DNA of 64,000 nt from Gammaproteobacteria bacterium (GCA_017577615.1 PKRE01000001.1:248001-312000); one strand, 5' to 3'; shown: positions 17,137 to 25,809, counted from the stretch's first letter. The notes: generated by a model from the sequence alone, not told the origin. Made by a program: numbers and translations.

Positions 17137-17477
17137 GCATCGGCCGGGGCAAAGCCGGCAAGACGCGTCCGTGCCCCCACTGCAAGACGACGATCCTCGC
17201 CAGCGCGAGCGTCTGCCCGCAGTGCCAGCATCACTTACGCTTCGACCCCAAGGTCATCGTCCAGCGGCGCGTGCAGCCGACCTTCACCGCGCTGCGCGTC
17301 GAAGGCGACATCCGGCATCCTGAGTCTGCTCCAGCGTGGGAGTATTCCGTGATCGTCTCAATTCGCAACGAGCGCGGCGAGGAAGTCGCGCGCCAAGTCG
17401 TCGGTGTGGGGGCGTTGGAAGCGAACGAAGGTCGCACCGTCACCGTATCGGTGGAGGTGTTCGAGACGGATCGTTGA
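17133..17477 (+). CDS. zinc-ribbon protein coupled to bactofilin
   Basis: A 114-residue protein with an N-terminal zinc ribbon, Cys14-x2-Cys17 and Cys28-x2-Cys31 (CPHC and CPQC), in a basic segment. A beta-sandwich-like domain follows (about 45-112) with strands such as WEYSVIVSIRNERGEEV and RTVTVSVEVFETD. I do not know a characterised family for this pair of domains. Start is fixed by the ATGA overlap with the bactofilin stop. The coupling suggests a partner or modulator of the bactofilin filament, which is inference. Confidence 0.8.
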   Translation: MSIGRGKAGKTRPCPHCKTTILASASVCPQCQHHLRFDPKVIVQRRVQPTFTALRVEGDIRHPESAPAWEYSVIVSIRNERGEEVARQVVGVGALEANEGRTVTVSVEVFETDR

Positions 17478-17521
17478 CCGGCGTGCGACGCAGGGCATTG
17501 ACACGACCAGCCCTGCTGCCG

Positions 17522-18487
17522 TCATGGCATGGACGCAAGCAGGCGCTCTGCACGCTTACGCAGCTTGTGACGCAGGCTTTGCGGGCTCACGATGGTGGCG
17601 TCGGCCGCCAGATCGAACAAAATGCACATCGCCAGATCTTCGCGGTCGAAATCGAGCGTGACACGTTTACGGCCCTTGTATCGCTCACCGAGGGGCTCGA
17701 GGCGCGCCCTAAACCAGTGACCGAAGGTCTCCAAGAGCCGCTTGCGAGCACGTGCCGTGATCTCGAGCTCCACGAGAAAGTTGCTCGGCGGATTCTTCTC
17801 GAAGTTTTCGCACCACGTGCGCCAGTATCTTTGTAGATCGAATTGTGGATCACGCTCGAAGGTCTCCTCGGTAAGCTTGAAACCCAGCAGACGCGAAACG
17901 CGAAACACACGCATCTCGCGCTTGACGCGTCCGATCAAGTACCAGGTGTCAACCTTCACGACGAGCGCATACGGCTCGACCCGGTATTCCTTCTCCTCCC
18001 CCGTACTGCGCCGATAGAAGATCTCGATGCGTCGGTTCTCCCAGATGGCTGCACGCAGCTGATCCAGATAGGGCGAGCTGTCGAGCGCGCGGAACCATGG
18101 CTTCGTGTCGAACAACAAGCGGCCGCGCGCGTGTTGTGCTCGTAGTTGATGCACGGAAGGCACTGCCGCCGCGAGCTTGTCGAGAGCAGTCCGCGTGGGT
18201 GTATCGAGCTCTTTCACGCCGACCGCCGCGGGACTTGCGATCAAGGCGAGCGCCTCAGCCTCCACGGACGACAAGCCTGTCAGATCGGACGTATAACCTT
18301 CGATCAAGCGAATCCCGCCGCCACGACCCGACTCGGTGTAGACAGGCACACCCATCGCAGACAACGCGTCGATATCGCGAAAGATCGTGCGAACTGACAC
18401 ACCTACTCTATTGGCGAGCTCGCCCGCTGTGACCCCGCGGCTGCGCTGGAGGATCATCAAGATCGAAAGCAATCGTTCGGCGCGCAT
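17522..18487 (-). CDS. YafY-type WYL domain transcriptional regulator
   Basis: A 321-residue regulator with an N-terminal winged HTH of the HTH_11 type (residues 1-60: ERLLSILMILQRS, VSVRTIFRDIDALSAMGVPV, GRGGGIRL). A WYL domain occupies about 140-220 (IEIFYRRSTGEEKEYRVEPY, then TWYLIGRVK with the W-Y-L signature). A C-terminal WCX-type segment follows. Such proteins act as ligand-responsive regulators; the ligand is usually unknown. It is transcribed away from apt and its own targets cannot be told from context. Confidence 0.9.
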   Translation of the reverse strand: MRAERLLSILMILQRSRGVTAGELANRVGVSVRTIFRDIDALSAMGVPVYTESGRGGGIRLIEGYTSDLTGLSSVEAEALALIASPAAVGVKELDTPTRTALDKLAAAVPSVHQLRAQHARGRLLFDTKPWFRALDSSPYLDQLRAAIWENRRIEIFYRRSTGEEKEYRVEPYALVVKVDTWYLIGRVKREMRVFRVSRLLGFKLTEETFERDPQFDLQRYWRTWCENFEKNPPSNFLVELEITARARKRLLETFGHWFRARLEPLGERYKGRKRVTLDFDREDLAMCILFDLAADATIVSPQSLRHKLRKRAERLLASMP

Positions 18488-18677
18488 AGGGGGTTTGTGC
18501 GATCAACTTTGACGCGAGTATCAGCGATTGGGCGAATCATACCCGCTCATCGGGAGCCGGCGCTTTCCCGGCATGAGTCGCGATCGCCGCAGTCGTGGCA
18601 TGCTACGATCTGCTTTACCGGATCGACAGCCTTTTACAGTCGCTGAGGATGCCCCGACCGGCTTACAGCTCTCCACC

Positions 18678-19187
18678 ATGTCCGAGCTCAAGGCACACAT
18701 TCGCGAGATCGCCGACTTTCCGCAGGAAGGGATCGTCTTTCGTGACATCACTCCCCTGCTCCGCGACCACTTCGACGCGACACTGTCTGCGCTGAGCACA
18801 CTCCTGTCGCAGCAGGAATGGCACGGTATCGATGCAATCGCCGGTATCGAGGCGCGCGGCTTCATCCTGGCGAGCGCACTTGCAGCCCGCCACGGCAAAG
18901 GATTCGTCCCGATCCGCAAGGAAGGCAAGCTTCCGCCGCCGGTCAGCCGCATCTCGTACTCACTCGAGTACGGCACGGCCACGCTCGAGATGGCGAACGG
19001 AAGCGGACGACTGCTGATCGTCGACGACGTGTTGGCGACCGGCGGGACCATGACCGCCGCCGCCGAGCTGGCCACCCAAGCTGGCTATGAGGTCGCAGCG
19101 CTGATGAGTCTCGTCGACCTCAATCTCGCGCCGCGTTTCAATTGGCGCGCGTTGCCGTTGAGAGCCGTCGTGAATTACGCCGATTGA
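18678..19187 (+). CDS. apt: adenine phosphoribosyltransferase
   Basis: A 169-residue enzyme of purine salvage that converts adenine and PRPP to AMP. Hallmarks are IREIADFPQEGIVFRDITPL at the N-terminus, IAGIEARGFILASALA, the KEGKLP loop, and the PRPP-binding LLIVDDVLATGGTM. The ATG at 18678 gives the normal Apt N-terminus; the frame is open for 50 more codons upstream but these look non-coding. It is separated from the downstream isochorismatase-family gene by 56 bases in the same direction. Confidence 0.95.
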   Translation: MSELKAHIREIADFPQEGIVFRDITPLLRDHFDATLSALSTLLSQQEWHGIDAIAGIEARGFILASALAARHGKGFVPIRKEGKLPPPVSRISYSLEYGTATLEMANGSGRLLIVDDVLATGGTMTAAAELATQAGYEVAALMSLVDLNLAPRFNWRALPLRAVVNYAD

Positions 19188-19243
19188 AGAGCACCGCGGC
19201 ATGTGCCACGGAACTGGGCATTCGCCTCTGCCGTTTTCAGGCT

Positions 19244-19849
19244 ATGCCCCGAACCGCTACGCTCCACGGCGCCGCCCCGGACGAGAACGCGACGGCCCTG
19301 CTGATCATCGATCTGATCTCCGATTATCAGTTCGATGGCGGCCGCCGACTCGCGCGCGCTGCACGGCGCATAGCGAGGCCAATCGCGCAGCTGTCCCGGC
19401 GCGCACGGACAGCGGGTGTGCCAGTTGTCTATGTCAACGATCATCGCGGGCGTTGGCGCTCCGATCGCACGGAATTGATCGAGCGCTGCACTCAGAAAGA
19501 CTCTCTGGGGCGATCCATCATCGAGCAGCTCGCACCGGATGAACGTGATTACTTCATCTTCAAACCGAAACATTCGGGTTTCTTCGCGACGCCTCTTGCG
19601 GCATTGCTCGAGCATTTCGGGGCACACGACCTGATCTTGACCGGTGTCACCGTAGAGCAATGCGTGCTCTTCACAGCCATCGACGCGCATCTGCGCAACT
19701 ATCGGCTGACGGTACCGCGCGATTGTGTTGCCGGTCTCGAGCTCAGACCGCAGGCGTTACGGCTGATCGAGCAGGTGCTGCGTGCCGATGTGCGACACAG
19801 TCCTCACATTCGCTTCGCCGTGGAGCGGACAGGCCAAGGACGGCGCTGA
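19244..19849 (+). CDS. isochorismatase-family cysteine hydrolase
   Basis: A 201-residue hydrolase of the isochorismatase superfamily. The catalytic triad can be read: Asp23 in LLIIDLISDY, Lys in FIFKPKHSGFF, and Cys in GVTVEQCVLFTA. Family members include nicotinamidases, ureidoacrylate hydrolases and true isochorismatases; the sequence alone does not fix the substrate. Following apt, a nucleobase or nicotinamide salvage role is conceivable but is inference. The Met at 19244 is chosen because upstream residues overlap the end of apt. Confidence 0.82.
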   Translation: MPRTATLHGAAPDENATALLIIDLISDYQFDGGRRLARAARRIARPIAQLSRRARTAGVPVVYVNDHRGRWRSDRTELIERCTQKDSLGRSIIEQLAPDERDYFIFKPKHSGFFATPLAALLEHFGAHDLILTGVTVEQCVLFTAIDAHLRNYRLTVPRDCVAGLELRPQALRLIEQVLRADVRHSPHIRFAVERTGQGRR

Positions 19850-19930
19850 GTGTCGGGCTTCGACGACAGCCGTGCTGAAGCCCCCCGTGATGCGACACTC
19901 TTGCAGCACCCTTGTGGAAGGAGATGCCTC

Positions 19931-20212
19931 ATGCAACCGAGCTCCGTTGAGGAAATTCGTGTGGCGTTGGCTGCAGCTCAAGATGCTGCCCGTCAAAGAG
20001 CGTTCGACAGCTGCGATATCGACGACATCGAAGAGCTGATCCTCCGCGTCGACGCGGAGCTACGCACGATGCGACCCAACATTCAGACGCTTGCCACGTA
20101 TCTCAATTCGCTCGCGCGCAGTCTGCGCGCGGACGCAGCGAATCGCAGCGTGTGTTTGCAGATCGATAGCGCCATGCGCAACGCTGGTGTGCCGACGTAC
20201 TGGGATCATTGA
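19931..20212 (+). CDS. hypothetical helical protein
   Basis: A 93-residue protein, all-helical by inspection (SVEEIRVALAAAQDAARQR, DDIEELILRVDAELRTM, IQTLATYLNSLARSLR), with no cysteine cluster or signal peptide. The ATG at 19931 has AAGGAG eight bases upstream, so it is preferred to a GTG at 19850 next to the previous stop. I do not recognise its family. It may be co-transcribed with the isochorismatase-family gene. Confidence 0.6.
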   Translation: MQPSSVEEIRVALAAAQDAARQRAFDSCDIDDIEELILRVDAELRTMRPNIQTLATYLNSLARSLRADAANRSVCLQIDSAMRNAGVPTYWDH

Positions 20213-20330
20213 TGCCGCAAGCAGTCACGCGCTGCTTGATTCGCAAGGCCCGTCTGTCGCCAAATACCGCCCGGCCAGGCTGCGGCGCACACTGCCGCGC
20301 CCGCCGCATCGTCCCTTTGGAACCGTGCCA

Positions 20331-20987
20331 ATGCGAAGAATACTGCCGATCCTCACTCTGCTCTTCGTTTCACTTGCCGCTCAAGCCACCACCGTCTACA
20401 TCTCCGATGTCTTGACAGTTCCGCTGCGACGTGGACCGTCGAACCAGCATCGCATCCTTCACGCAGGCTTGCCGAGCGGCACTCCACTCGAAGTGCTGGG
20501 TGAGGACAAGGCCGCGGGTTTCACAAATGTGCGCACCCCCAATGGCACGGAAGGCTGGGTGCCGTCCCAGTACTTGACGCGCGAGCCGATCGCCAGAGAC
20601 CGCCTCGCGACCGCCAACAAGCGTATTCAAACGCTCGAAAGCGAGCTCAAGACCTTGCGCGAGAGCTTGCGAGATGCGCGCAGCAGTGGCAACGAGCTCG
20701 AGCGAGCCAATGCTCAGCTCACCAAGCAAGTCGACTCGTTGCAGGCCGAGCTCGCCGAGATTCGTCGCGTCTCGGCAACATCCATCGCGCACTACGAAGA
20801 GAACAAGCAGCTCAAGGTACGCTTACAGGAGCTGCAAACCCAAAGCGTTCAGCTCACCGAGAAAGTACGCGAGCTCGAGCGCGATGTCATGCTGCGTTCC
20901 TTGTTGTCCGGCGGCGGCCTGGTGGTGCTCGGACTCATCTTCGGCGCGTGGCTCAAATCGCGACCGCGACGGAGCACTTGGGCATGA
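20331..20987 (+). CDS. TIGR04211-like SH3 and membrane-anchor protein
   Basis: A 218-residue periplasmic protein anchored at its C-terminus. Residues 1-19 form a signal peptide ending AAQAT. A bacterial SH3 domain covers about 21-88 (VYISDVLTVPLRRGPSNQHR, NGTEGWVPSQYL). A long coiled coil runs from about 95 to 185, and a transmembrane helix (LLSGGGLVVLGLIFGAWL) is followed by a short basic tail. This order is that of the TIGR04211 family (YgiM-like), found in gammaproteobacteria. The function is not established; SH3b domains commonly bind cell-wall material. Confidence 0.9.
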   Translation: MRRILPILTLLFVSLAAQATTVYISDVLTVPLRRGPSNQHRILHAGLPSGTPLEVLGEDKAAGFTNVRTPNGTEGWVPSQYLTREPIARDRLATANKRIQTLESELKTLRESLRDARSSGNELERANAQLTKQVDSLQAELAEIRRVSATSIAHYEENKQLKVRLQELQTQSVQLTEKVRELERDVMLRSLLSGGGLVVLGLIFGAWLKSRPRRSTWA

Positions 20988-21057
20988 GCGAGCCTGTGGG
21001 CGGCCGCCTATAGGCGCGCTGGAAGAAGCCGCCCTGTTTCCATGGCGCAGCCCGTCG

Positions 21058-22164
21058 CTAGAGCCTGGCAATCGACTCTTCCTTGCGTCTGAAGACGAGG
21101 GGCCGCTCGACAACCTCTGTGCGCTGCGCTCTCTCGATCGCCTCCACCACCACCTGATGATGCGGGCTCTTTGCGCAAACGGGGTCGGCAACGGTCGCGT
21201 CGTGCGCAAGCAGATACGCTTGGCAACGGCAACCGCCGAGATCGCGATCCCGCTCTTCACAACTCGCGCATGGCTCTTTCATCCATCCCTGACCGCGGAA
21301 ACGGTTAAAGGCTTCGGAGTCGTACCAGATTTCCCGCAGGCCGTGCGTGCGCACGCTCGGAAACGAAAGACCGGGCAACATGCGCGCGGTGTGACACGGT
21401 AACGCAGTGCCGTCCGGCGCAATGGTCATGAAGGTCGAGCCCCAGCCGTTCATGCATCGTTTCGGGCGAGACTCGTAATAGTCCGGCACCACGAAGAGGA
21501 TGCGCATGCGCTCGCCGAGCCGCGCACGCCATTCGTTGGTCACCCTCTCGGCTGCCTCCAGCTGTCCACGCGAAGGCAGCAGCTGCTCGCGATTCAGATG
21601 CGCCCACGAATAGTATTGAGCGTTCGCGAGCTCCAGATACTCCGCGCCGATCTCTGCAGCCATCTCGATGATCCGGCCGACGTGATCGATGTTGAGCCGG
21701 TGAATCACGCAGTTGAGCACCATGGGATAGCCATGTGCCTTGATCCAATCGGCAACACGACGCTTGAGCTCGAAGGTGCGAGTATGGGAGAGAAAATCGT
21801 TCAGCTCGCGCGTCGAGTCCTGGAACGACAGCTGAATGTGATCGAGCCCCGCGGCGTGCAAAGCGGTGAGTCGCTTTTCGCTGAGGCCGACACCCGAGGT
21901 GATCAGATTCGAATAGAACCCGAGACGATGCGCTTCTGCAACGATTTCCTCCAGATCATCCCGTAGCAGCGGCTCGCCACCAGACAATCCGAGCTGGACC
22001 GACCCCAGCGCCCGTGCTTCATGCAGCACGCGCAGCCACTCGCTCGTCTCGAGCTCCTGATCGTAGCGAGCGAAGTCGATCGGGTTGTAGCAGAACACAC
22101 ACTGCAGCGGGCAGCGGTACGTCAGCTCGAATAGCAACCAAAGAGGTGGACCGGGCGGGCTCAT
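21058..22164 (-). CDS. pqqE: PQQ biosynthesis radical SAM protein PqqE
   Basis: A 368-residue radical SAM enzyme that links the glutamate and tyrosine side chains of PqqA, the first chemical step of pyrroloquinoline quinone synthesis. The SAM cluster motif is Cys18-x3-Cys22-x2-Cys25 (CPLQCVFC). The C-terminal SPASM domain supplies further cluster cysteines (RCMNGWG, ALPCHTA, PCASCEERDRDLGGCRCQ, ADPVCAKSP). The start at 22164 overlaps the pqqD stop (ATGA). It is the last gene of the pqqABCDE order, and no pqqF-like peptidase follows directly. Confidence 0.97.
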   Translation of the reverse strand: MSPPGPPLWLLFELTYRCPLQCVFCYNPIDFARYDQELETSEWLRVLHEARALGSVQLGLSGGEPLLRDDLEEIVAEAHRLGFYSNLITSGVGLSEKRLTALHAAGLDHIQLSFQDSTRELNDFLSHTRTFELKRRVADWIKAHGYPMVLNCVIHRLNIDHVGRIIEMAAEIGAEYLELANAQYYSWAHLNREQLLPSRGQLEAAERVTNEWRARLGERMRILFVVPDYYESRPKRCMNGWGSTFMTIAPDGTALPCHTARMLPGLSFPSVRTHGLREIWYDSEAFNRFRGQGWMKEPCASCEERDRDLGGCRCQAYLLAHDATVADPVCAKSPHHQVVVEAIERAQRTEVVERPLVFRRKEESIARL

Positions 22165-22463
22165 GGTTCTGACCTCGTGCCGTAATCGAGCTGCACCCAA
22201 CCCCGTGCGCGGGCGAGTGCCAAGAACGCCGCTACATCCGCAAACAGATCATGACGATCGAAGACGCGTTCCAGGTCCGCGACGATCTCCGCGACCGTGC
22301 TACGACCATCGCAACGCTGCAGGATCTCGCCTGCCGAGCGGTTCAACTTGACCATGCCTTCCGGGTAGAGCAGCACATGCGCGCTCTGCACCGGTTCCCA
22401 CTGCAAGCGAAAGCCACGGGCAATGACTGGCCGCAGCCGATCGTGCAGGTCTGTACCGCTCAT
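22161..22463 (-). CDS. pqqD: PQQ biosynthesis peptide chaperone PqqD
   Basis: A 100-residue PqqD, the RiPP recognition protein that binds the PqqA peptide and presents it to PqqE. The conserved central part is LLYPEGMVKLNRSAGEILQR, then DGRSTVAEIVADLERVF. The start at 22463 is set by a 4-base overlap with the pqqC stop, discarding 15 codons of upstream open frame; the stop overlaps the pqqE start in the same way. Length is typical for the family. Confidence 0.95.
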   Translation of the reverse strand: MSGTDLHDRLRPVIARGFRLQWEPVQSAHVLLYPEGMVKLNRSAGEILQRCDGRSTVAEIVADLERVFDRHDLFADVAAFLALARARGWVQLDYGTRSEP

Positions 22464-23158
22464 GACGTGACTCCGTAGCGCTGTGCCATGGCGTCGTTCA
22501 TCGCCCATAGCACATCGAGCTTGAACTGCAGGATCTCGAGCGCCCGACGCTGCTGCGCGCGCGTTCTGAAATGATCGAGCGTGATCTCCAATCCATGGCG
22601 AACATCACGCTGCGCCAGTGAGATGCGGCTTTGGAAGTACGCGAGACCTTCCCGTTCGATCCATGGATAGTACGTTGGCCAGTTGGCGAGCCGTTGCTCG
22701 TGAATCTGTGGAGCAAACAGCTCGGTCAGGGACGAGCACACTGCTTCCTGCCACGGTGCCTGGCGGGCGAAGTTCACGTATGCATCGACGGCAAAGCGCA
22801 CACCGGGCACGAGCTCGCGCAAGCTTTCGACGTACTCGCGCTCGAGGCCAACCGCCTCGGCGAGACGCAGCCACGCCTCGATGCCTCCTGCTGTATCGCC
22901 ATAGCCGTCGTGATCGAGAATGCGCAGTGTCCAGCGGCGTCTCACCTCTCGATCGGGACAGTTCGAGATGATGGCCGCGTCCTTCATAGGAATACTGCGC
23001 TGGTAGTAGTACCGGTTTGCGACCCAGCCGCGGATCTGCTCAACGCTGGCACGCCCGCTGTTCAGCATGACGTTGAACGGATGATGGATGTGATACGAGC
23101 GCCCGAGCGCCCGCAGCTGCTGCTCGAACTCTTCGCGGCTCCAAGCCTCTTCGCTCAT
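22460..23158 (-). CDS. pqqC: pyrroloquinoline-quinone synthase PqqC
   Basis: A 232-residue cofactor-less oxidase that catalyses the final ring closure and eight-electron oxidation to PQQ. Characteristic stretches are YHIHHPFNVMLNSG, WVANRYYYQRSIPMKDAAI, and DHDGYGDTAGGIEAWLRLAE, which carry the histidines, tyrosines and arginines lining the active site in known structures. The start at 23158 overlaps the pqqB stop, and its stop overlaps the pqqD start, so B-C-D-E are translated as a coupled unit. Confidence 0.97.
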   Translation of the reverse strand: MSEEAWSREEFEQQLRALGRSYHIHHPFNVMLNSGRASVEQIRGWVANRYYYQRSIPMKDAAIISNCPDREVRRRWTLRILDHDGYGDTAGGIEAWLRLAEAVGLEREYVESLRELVPGVRFAVDAYVNFARQAPWQEAVCSSLTELFAPQIHEQRLANWPTYYPWIEREGLAYFQSRISLAQRDVRHGLEITLDHFRTRAQQRRALEILQFKLDVLWAMNDAMAQRYGVTS

Positions 23159-24075
23159 AGGAGGACCTCCATTCCGTCGTAAGCCACCTCGATGCCGTGC
23201 TCGTCGAGCTCGCGACGCTCCGGCGAATCCTCATCGAGGATCGGATTCGTGTTGTTGATGTGAATGAGGATCTTGCGCGTTGCCTTCGGCAGCCGATCGA
23301 GCCACTCGATCATGCCGTCTGCGCCGCTTTGCGGCAGATGCCCCATGTCGCACGCATACTTTTGCGATAGACCCAGGCGCACCATTTCGTCCTCACTCCA
23401 GAAGGTGCCGTCGACGAGCACGCAATCGGCACCTTGCATGCACTCCCATGCTTCCTCGCTCATCGCGCCGAGACCTGGTGCATAGAACAGCCGCCGACCA
23501 GTTGACTCGTCTTCTAGGAGCAAGCCGATGTTGTCTCCGTGCACCGGCTCGTTACGATGCGACGAGAACGGCGCCGGCTTGCTGTGCAGGGCCACGGCAC
23601 GCCACACGACGCCCGGCGCCCCGGCCACCGAGAACGGCGTGCCGACCGGATCAATCGTGTGGTGCTCGAGCCCGCAGTAGTGCTCGAGCACTGCAAACAA
23701 CGGGTTGGCCTCGGTGAGATCCAACCGGACTGCTTCTGTGCACCACAGCGGCCAAGGGCGCGTCGCCTCACGCAGCATCAGCAGACCGGCAGTATGGTCG
23801 ACCTGTCCGTCGACGAGGACGATGCTGCGAATCGCCGTATCGCGGGCGGCACGTGCAGGCTGCAGCTGCGGTGCAGCCTGCAGTTGTGCAAGGATGTCTG
23901 GCGAGGCATTCACGAGCACGGCTTCGTGTGCGCTCGTGCCGGCGACGACGATCGACGACTGAGTCCGTCGCTGTGCACGGAGCGTGCCCGCGCGGACCCC
24001 TGCGCAATTGCGGCAGTTGCAGTTCCATTGCGGAAAACCCCCACCTGCTGCCGAACCGAGCACTCGTATTCTCAT
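23155..24075 (-). CDS. pqqB: PQQ biosynthesis metallo-hydrolase-fold protein PqqB
   Basis: A 306-residue PqqB of the metallo-beta-lactamase fold. The N-terminus has the family's AGGGFPQWNCNCRNC, with a CxCxxC zinc site. Downstream are QVDHTAGLLMLRE, VDGTFWSEDEM and CDMGHLPQSGADG. In characterised systems PqqB hydroxylates the Glu-Tyr-derived intermediate. It is separated from pqqA by a strong hairpin (24090-24118) and is coupled to pqqC by ATGA. Confidence 0.97.
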   Translation of the reverse strand: MRIRVLGSAAGGGFPQWNCNCRNCAGVRAGTLRAQRRTQSSIVVAGTSAHEAVLVNASPDILAQLQAAPQLQPARAARDTAIRSIVLVDGQVDHTAGLLMLREATRPWPLWCTEAVRLDLTEANPLFAVLEHYCGLEHHTIDPVGTPFSVAGAPGVVWRAVALHSKPAPFSSHRNEPVHGDNIGLLLEDESTGRRLFYAPGLGAMSEEAWECMQGADCVLVDGTFWSEDEMVRLGLSQKYACDMGHLPQSGADGMIEWLDRLPKATRKILIHINNTNPILDEDSPERRELDEHGIEVAYDGMEVLL

Positions 24076-24089
24076 TGACTGTCCTCTGA

Positions 24090-24118
24090 CCTCCCGTCCG
24101 CTTACGACGGACGGGAGG
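24090..24118 (-). terminator. hairpin between pqqA and pqqB
   Basis: A perfect 11-base stem: CCTCCCGTCCG at 24088-24098 region pairs with CGGACGGGAGG ending near 24118, around a 7-base loop. It lies 11 bases downstream of the pqqA stop and upstream of pqqB. In other bacteria a hairpin here lets the pqqA message accumulate in excess over pqqB-E by attenuation or RNA protection; the same is inferred here. There is no U-run. Confidence 0.75.
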
Positions 24119-24129
24119 CGGCTGGCAGT

Positions 24130-24204
24130 TCAACGATGTGCGATGTACATCGTGATTTCCATGCCGAAGCGCAGATCCACTGCAGTCGGTGTTTCCCAGA
24201 TCAT
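24130..24204 (-). CDS. pqqA: PQQ precursor peptide PqqA
   Basis: A 24-residue peptide, the ribosomal precursor of PQQ. It starts MIWETP, continues DLRFGMEITMYIAHR and contains the conserved Glu-x3-Tyr (EITMY, Glu16 and Tyr20) whose side chains become the PQQ skeleton. The ATG at 24202-24204 has a GAGGGG Shine-Dalgarno about 7 bases upstream. It is too short for usual gene calls and lies inside a longer spurious open frame. It is first in the pqqABCDE order, followed by a hairpin. Confidence 0.96.
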   Translation of the reverse strand: MIWETPTAVDLRFGMEITMYIAHR

Positions 24205-24305
24205 GACTGGCCCCTCAGGAAGATGGATGGATACGAGGCTGGGCGAAAAGCACCCGAACCTCACGCGAAAATTGCTCTCTCCCCGGTGCCAGCTCAACGC
24301 AAAGA

Positions 24306-24334
24306 TCATGAGCGGCCATTCATGATTTTCATGA
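24306..24334. promoter_or_regulatory. three TCATGA sites between pqqA and the kinase gene
   Basis: The divergent region between pqqA and the histidine kinase carries three copies of the palindrome TCATGA starting at 24306, 24320 and 24329; the last two form a 9-base direct repeat CATGATTTT/CATGATTTC. Clustering in an otherwise GC-rich 213-base region suggests a regulator binding site, possibly for the adjacent response regulator. This is inference. Confidence 0.45.
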
Positions 24335-24417
24335 TTTCTCCGAGCGCTCGGCTTGATGAAGGTAACTTTGTATGTGGCTAAGCTCTGCACAAGCCGTCTT
24401 TGCGTCCAGGTCCTCGC

Positions 24418-25809
24418 ATGAAGCTGCGCACACAAGTCAACCTCATCGTCGGCTCGCTGAGTGCCGTCTTCATAGCGGCCATGCTGCTCCTGGAGATCGG
24501 CCGCACGCGGCTTGCCGTGAGCGAAGAGATCGCTGCGGCAAACACGGTCGCGACGCAATTACTGAGCCGTGTCGCACAAACCTATGAGCGCGACGGCGCG
24601 CTGCCGTTGCTGCTCTTCTTGAAGCATCTTGGCCGGGTGCGGGCCAACGAGATCACCCTGCTGGATGCAAACGGGCAGGTGCTGTACCGGTCGCCGCCGC
24701 CTACCTACAAAGCGGGACGCGAGGCGCCGCAATGGTATGCACGCTTGTTGCTGCCTCCGACGTCGCCGCGTGTGTTTCCCCTTGCCGGCGGCGCGCAGCT
24801 GCAGATCGAAGCCAATGCCAGCCGCGCGGTGCTCGATGGGTGGGACGATTTCGTACAGCTGCTATGGGTCGGGGGTCTCGGCTTTACGCTACTGAACGTG
24901 CTCGTATTCTGGCTGGTCGGCCGCGTCCTTGCGCCGCTGCCGGCGATCGCCTCTGGCCTCGAGCGAATCGAGAATGGTGAGCTTTCCTATCGGCTGCCGC
25001 CCATGAAAGGTCATGAAGCCGCACTGATCGGTGCAGCCTTCAACCGCATGGCCGCCGCCGTCGCAGACAAGCACCGTGCGGAGCTCGAAGCGCGCACCGC
25101 GCAGGCGCGGCTCGAAGAGCGCCGTGAGCTGTCGCAGCTCATCGAGCAACGCTTGGACGAAGAGCGGCGCGCGATCGCGCGTGAGCTGCACGATGAGTTC
25201 GCGCAATCCGTGACTGCGATTCGCACGCTGGCGGTGGCCATCATAGGCAGAGGTCGAGGCGATGACGGCACGCTCGGTGCAGCGCAAGCGATCTCACATG
25301 AAGCCGCACGCTTGTACGATGCGATGCACAGCTTGATTCCGCGCCTTGCGCCCATCTCGCTCGATACGCTCGGGTTGGCCGAAACCCTTCAGGGGCTCGT
25401 TGCCGAATGGCAGAAGCGCACTCCGAACGTGCGCATCAGCCTTGAACAGGAGCTGCCGTCGAGCCTCGGCTCCACCATGAGCCTGGCGCTCTATCGAGTC
25501 GTACAAGAAGCACTCATGAACGCGCTGCGACACGCTCAGGCCGACGAAATTTCGATCCGCATCAGAACTTACGACGACCACGTGACAGTGCGCGTCGTCG
25601 ACAACGGACGCGGCTTGTCCGGAGATTGGATGCGGCCGGGAAGCTTTGGCATCCGCGGCCTGCGCGAGCGCGTGCTGAGCTTGAATGGCAGTTTTCACAT
25701 TGGGAATCGCAGCGACACCTCTGGCGTCGAGGTTGTCGCGGACATCCCGCTCGTCGCCGAGCCCATTGGAGCCGTGGAGGAACGGCATGATACGCGTGCT
25801 ACTGGTTGA
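24418..25809 (+). CDS. HAMP-containing HisKA_3 sensor histidine kinase
   Basis: A 463-residue membrane sensor. TM1 is at about 8-26 and TM2 at about 145-167 (GGLGFTLLNVLVFWLVG), enclosing a periplasmic domain of about 115 residues. A HAMP linker (about 170-220) leads to a HisKA_3 box with His258 in ARELHDEFAQSVTAIR, and an HATPase domain with RHAQADEISIR and VRVVDNGRGLSGD. The ATG at 24418 begins a normal N-terminus. It overlaps its response regulator gene by 23 bases. Divergent from pqqA, it is a candidate regulator of PQQ-dependent metabolism. Confidence 0.9.
   Translation: MKLRTQVNLIVGSLSAVFIAAMLLLEIGRTRLAVSEEIAAANTVATQLLSRVAQTYERDGALPLLLFLKHLGRVRANEITLLDANGQVLYRSPPPTYKAGREAPQWYARLLLPPTSPRVFPLAGGAQLQIEANASRAVLDGWDDFVQLLWVGGLGFTLLNVLVFWLVGRVLAPLPAIASGLERIENGELSYRLPPMKGHEAALIGAAFNRMAAAVADKHRAELEARTAQARLEERRELSQLIEQRLDEERRAIARELHDEFAQSVTAIRTLAVAIIGRGRGDDGTLGAAQAISHEAARLYDAMHSLIPRLAPISLDTLGLAETLQGLVAEWQKRTPNVRISLEQELPSSLGSTMSLALYRVVQEALMNALRHAQADEISIRIRTYDDHVTVRVVDNGRGLSGDWMRPGSFGIRGLRERVLSLNGSFHIGNRSDTSGVEVVADIPLVAEPIGAVEERHDTRATG

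Noticed and set aside
24273..24292. Possible sigma54 promoter upstream of pqqA (TGGCAC on the minus strand)
   Set aside because: The -12 element TTGC is missing at the required spacing; only the -24-like half is present.
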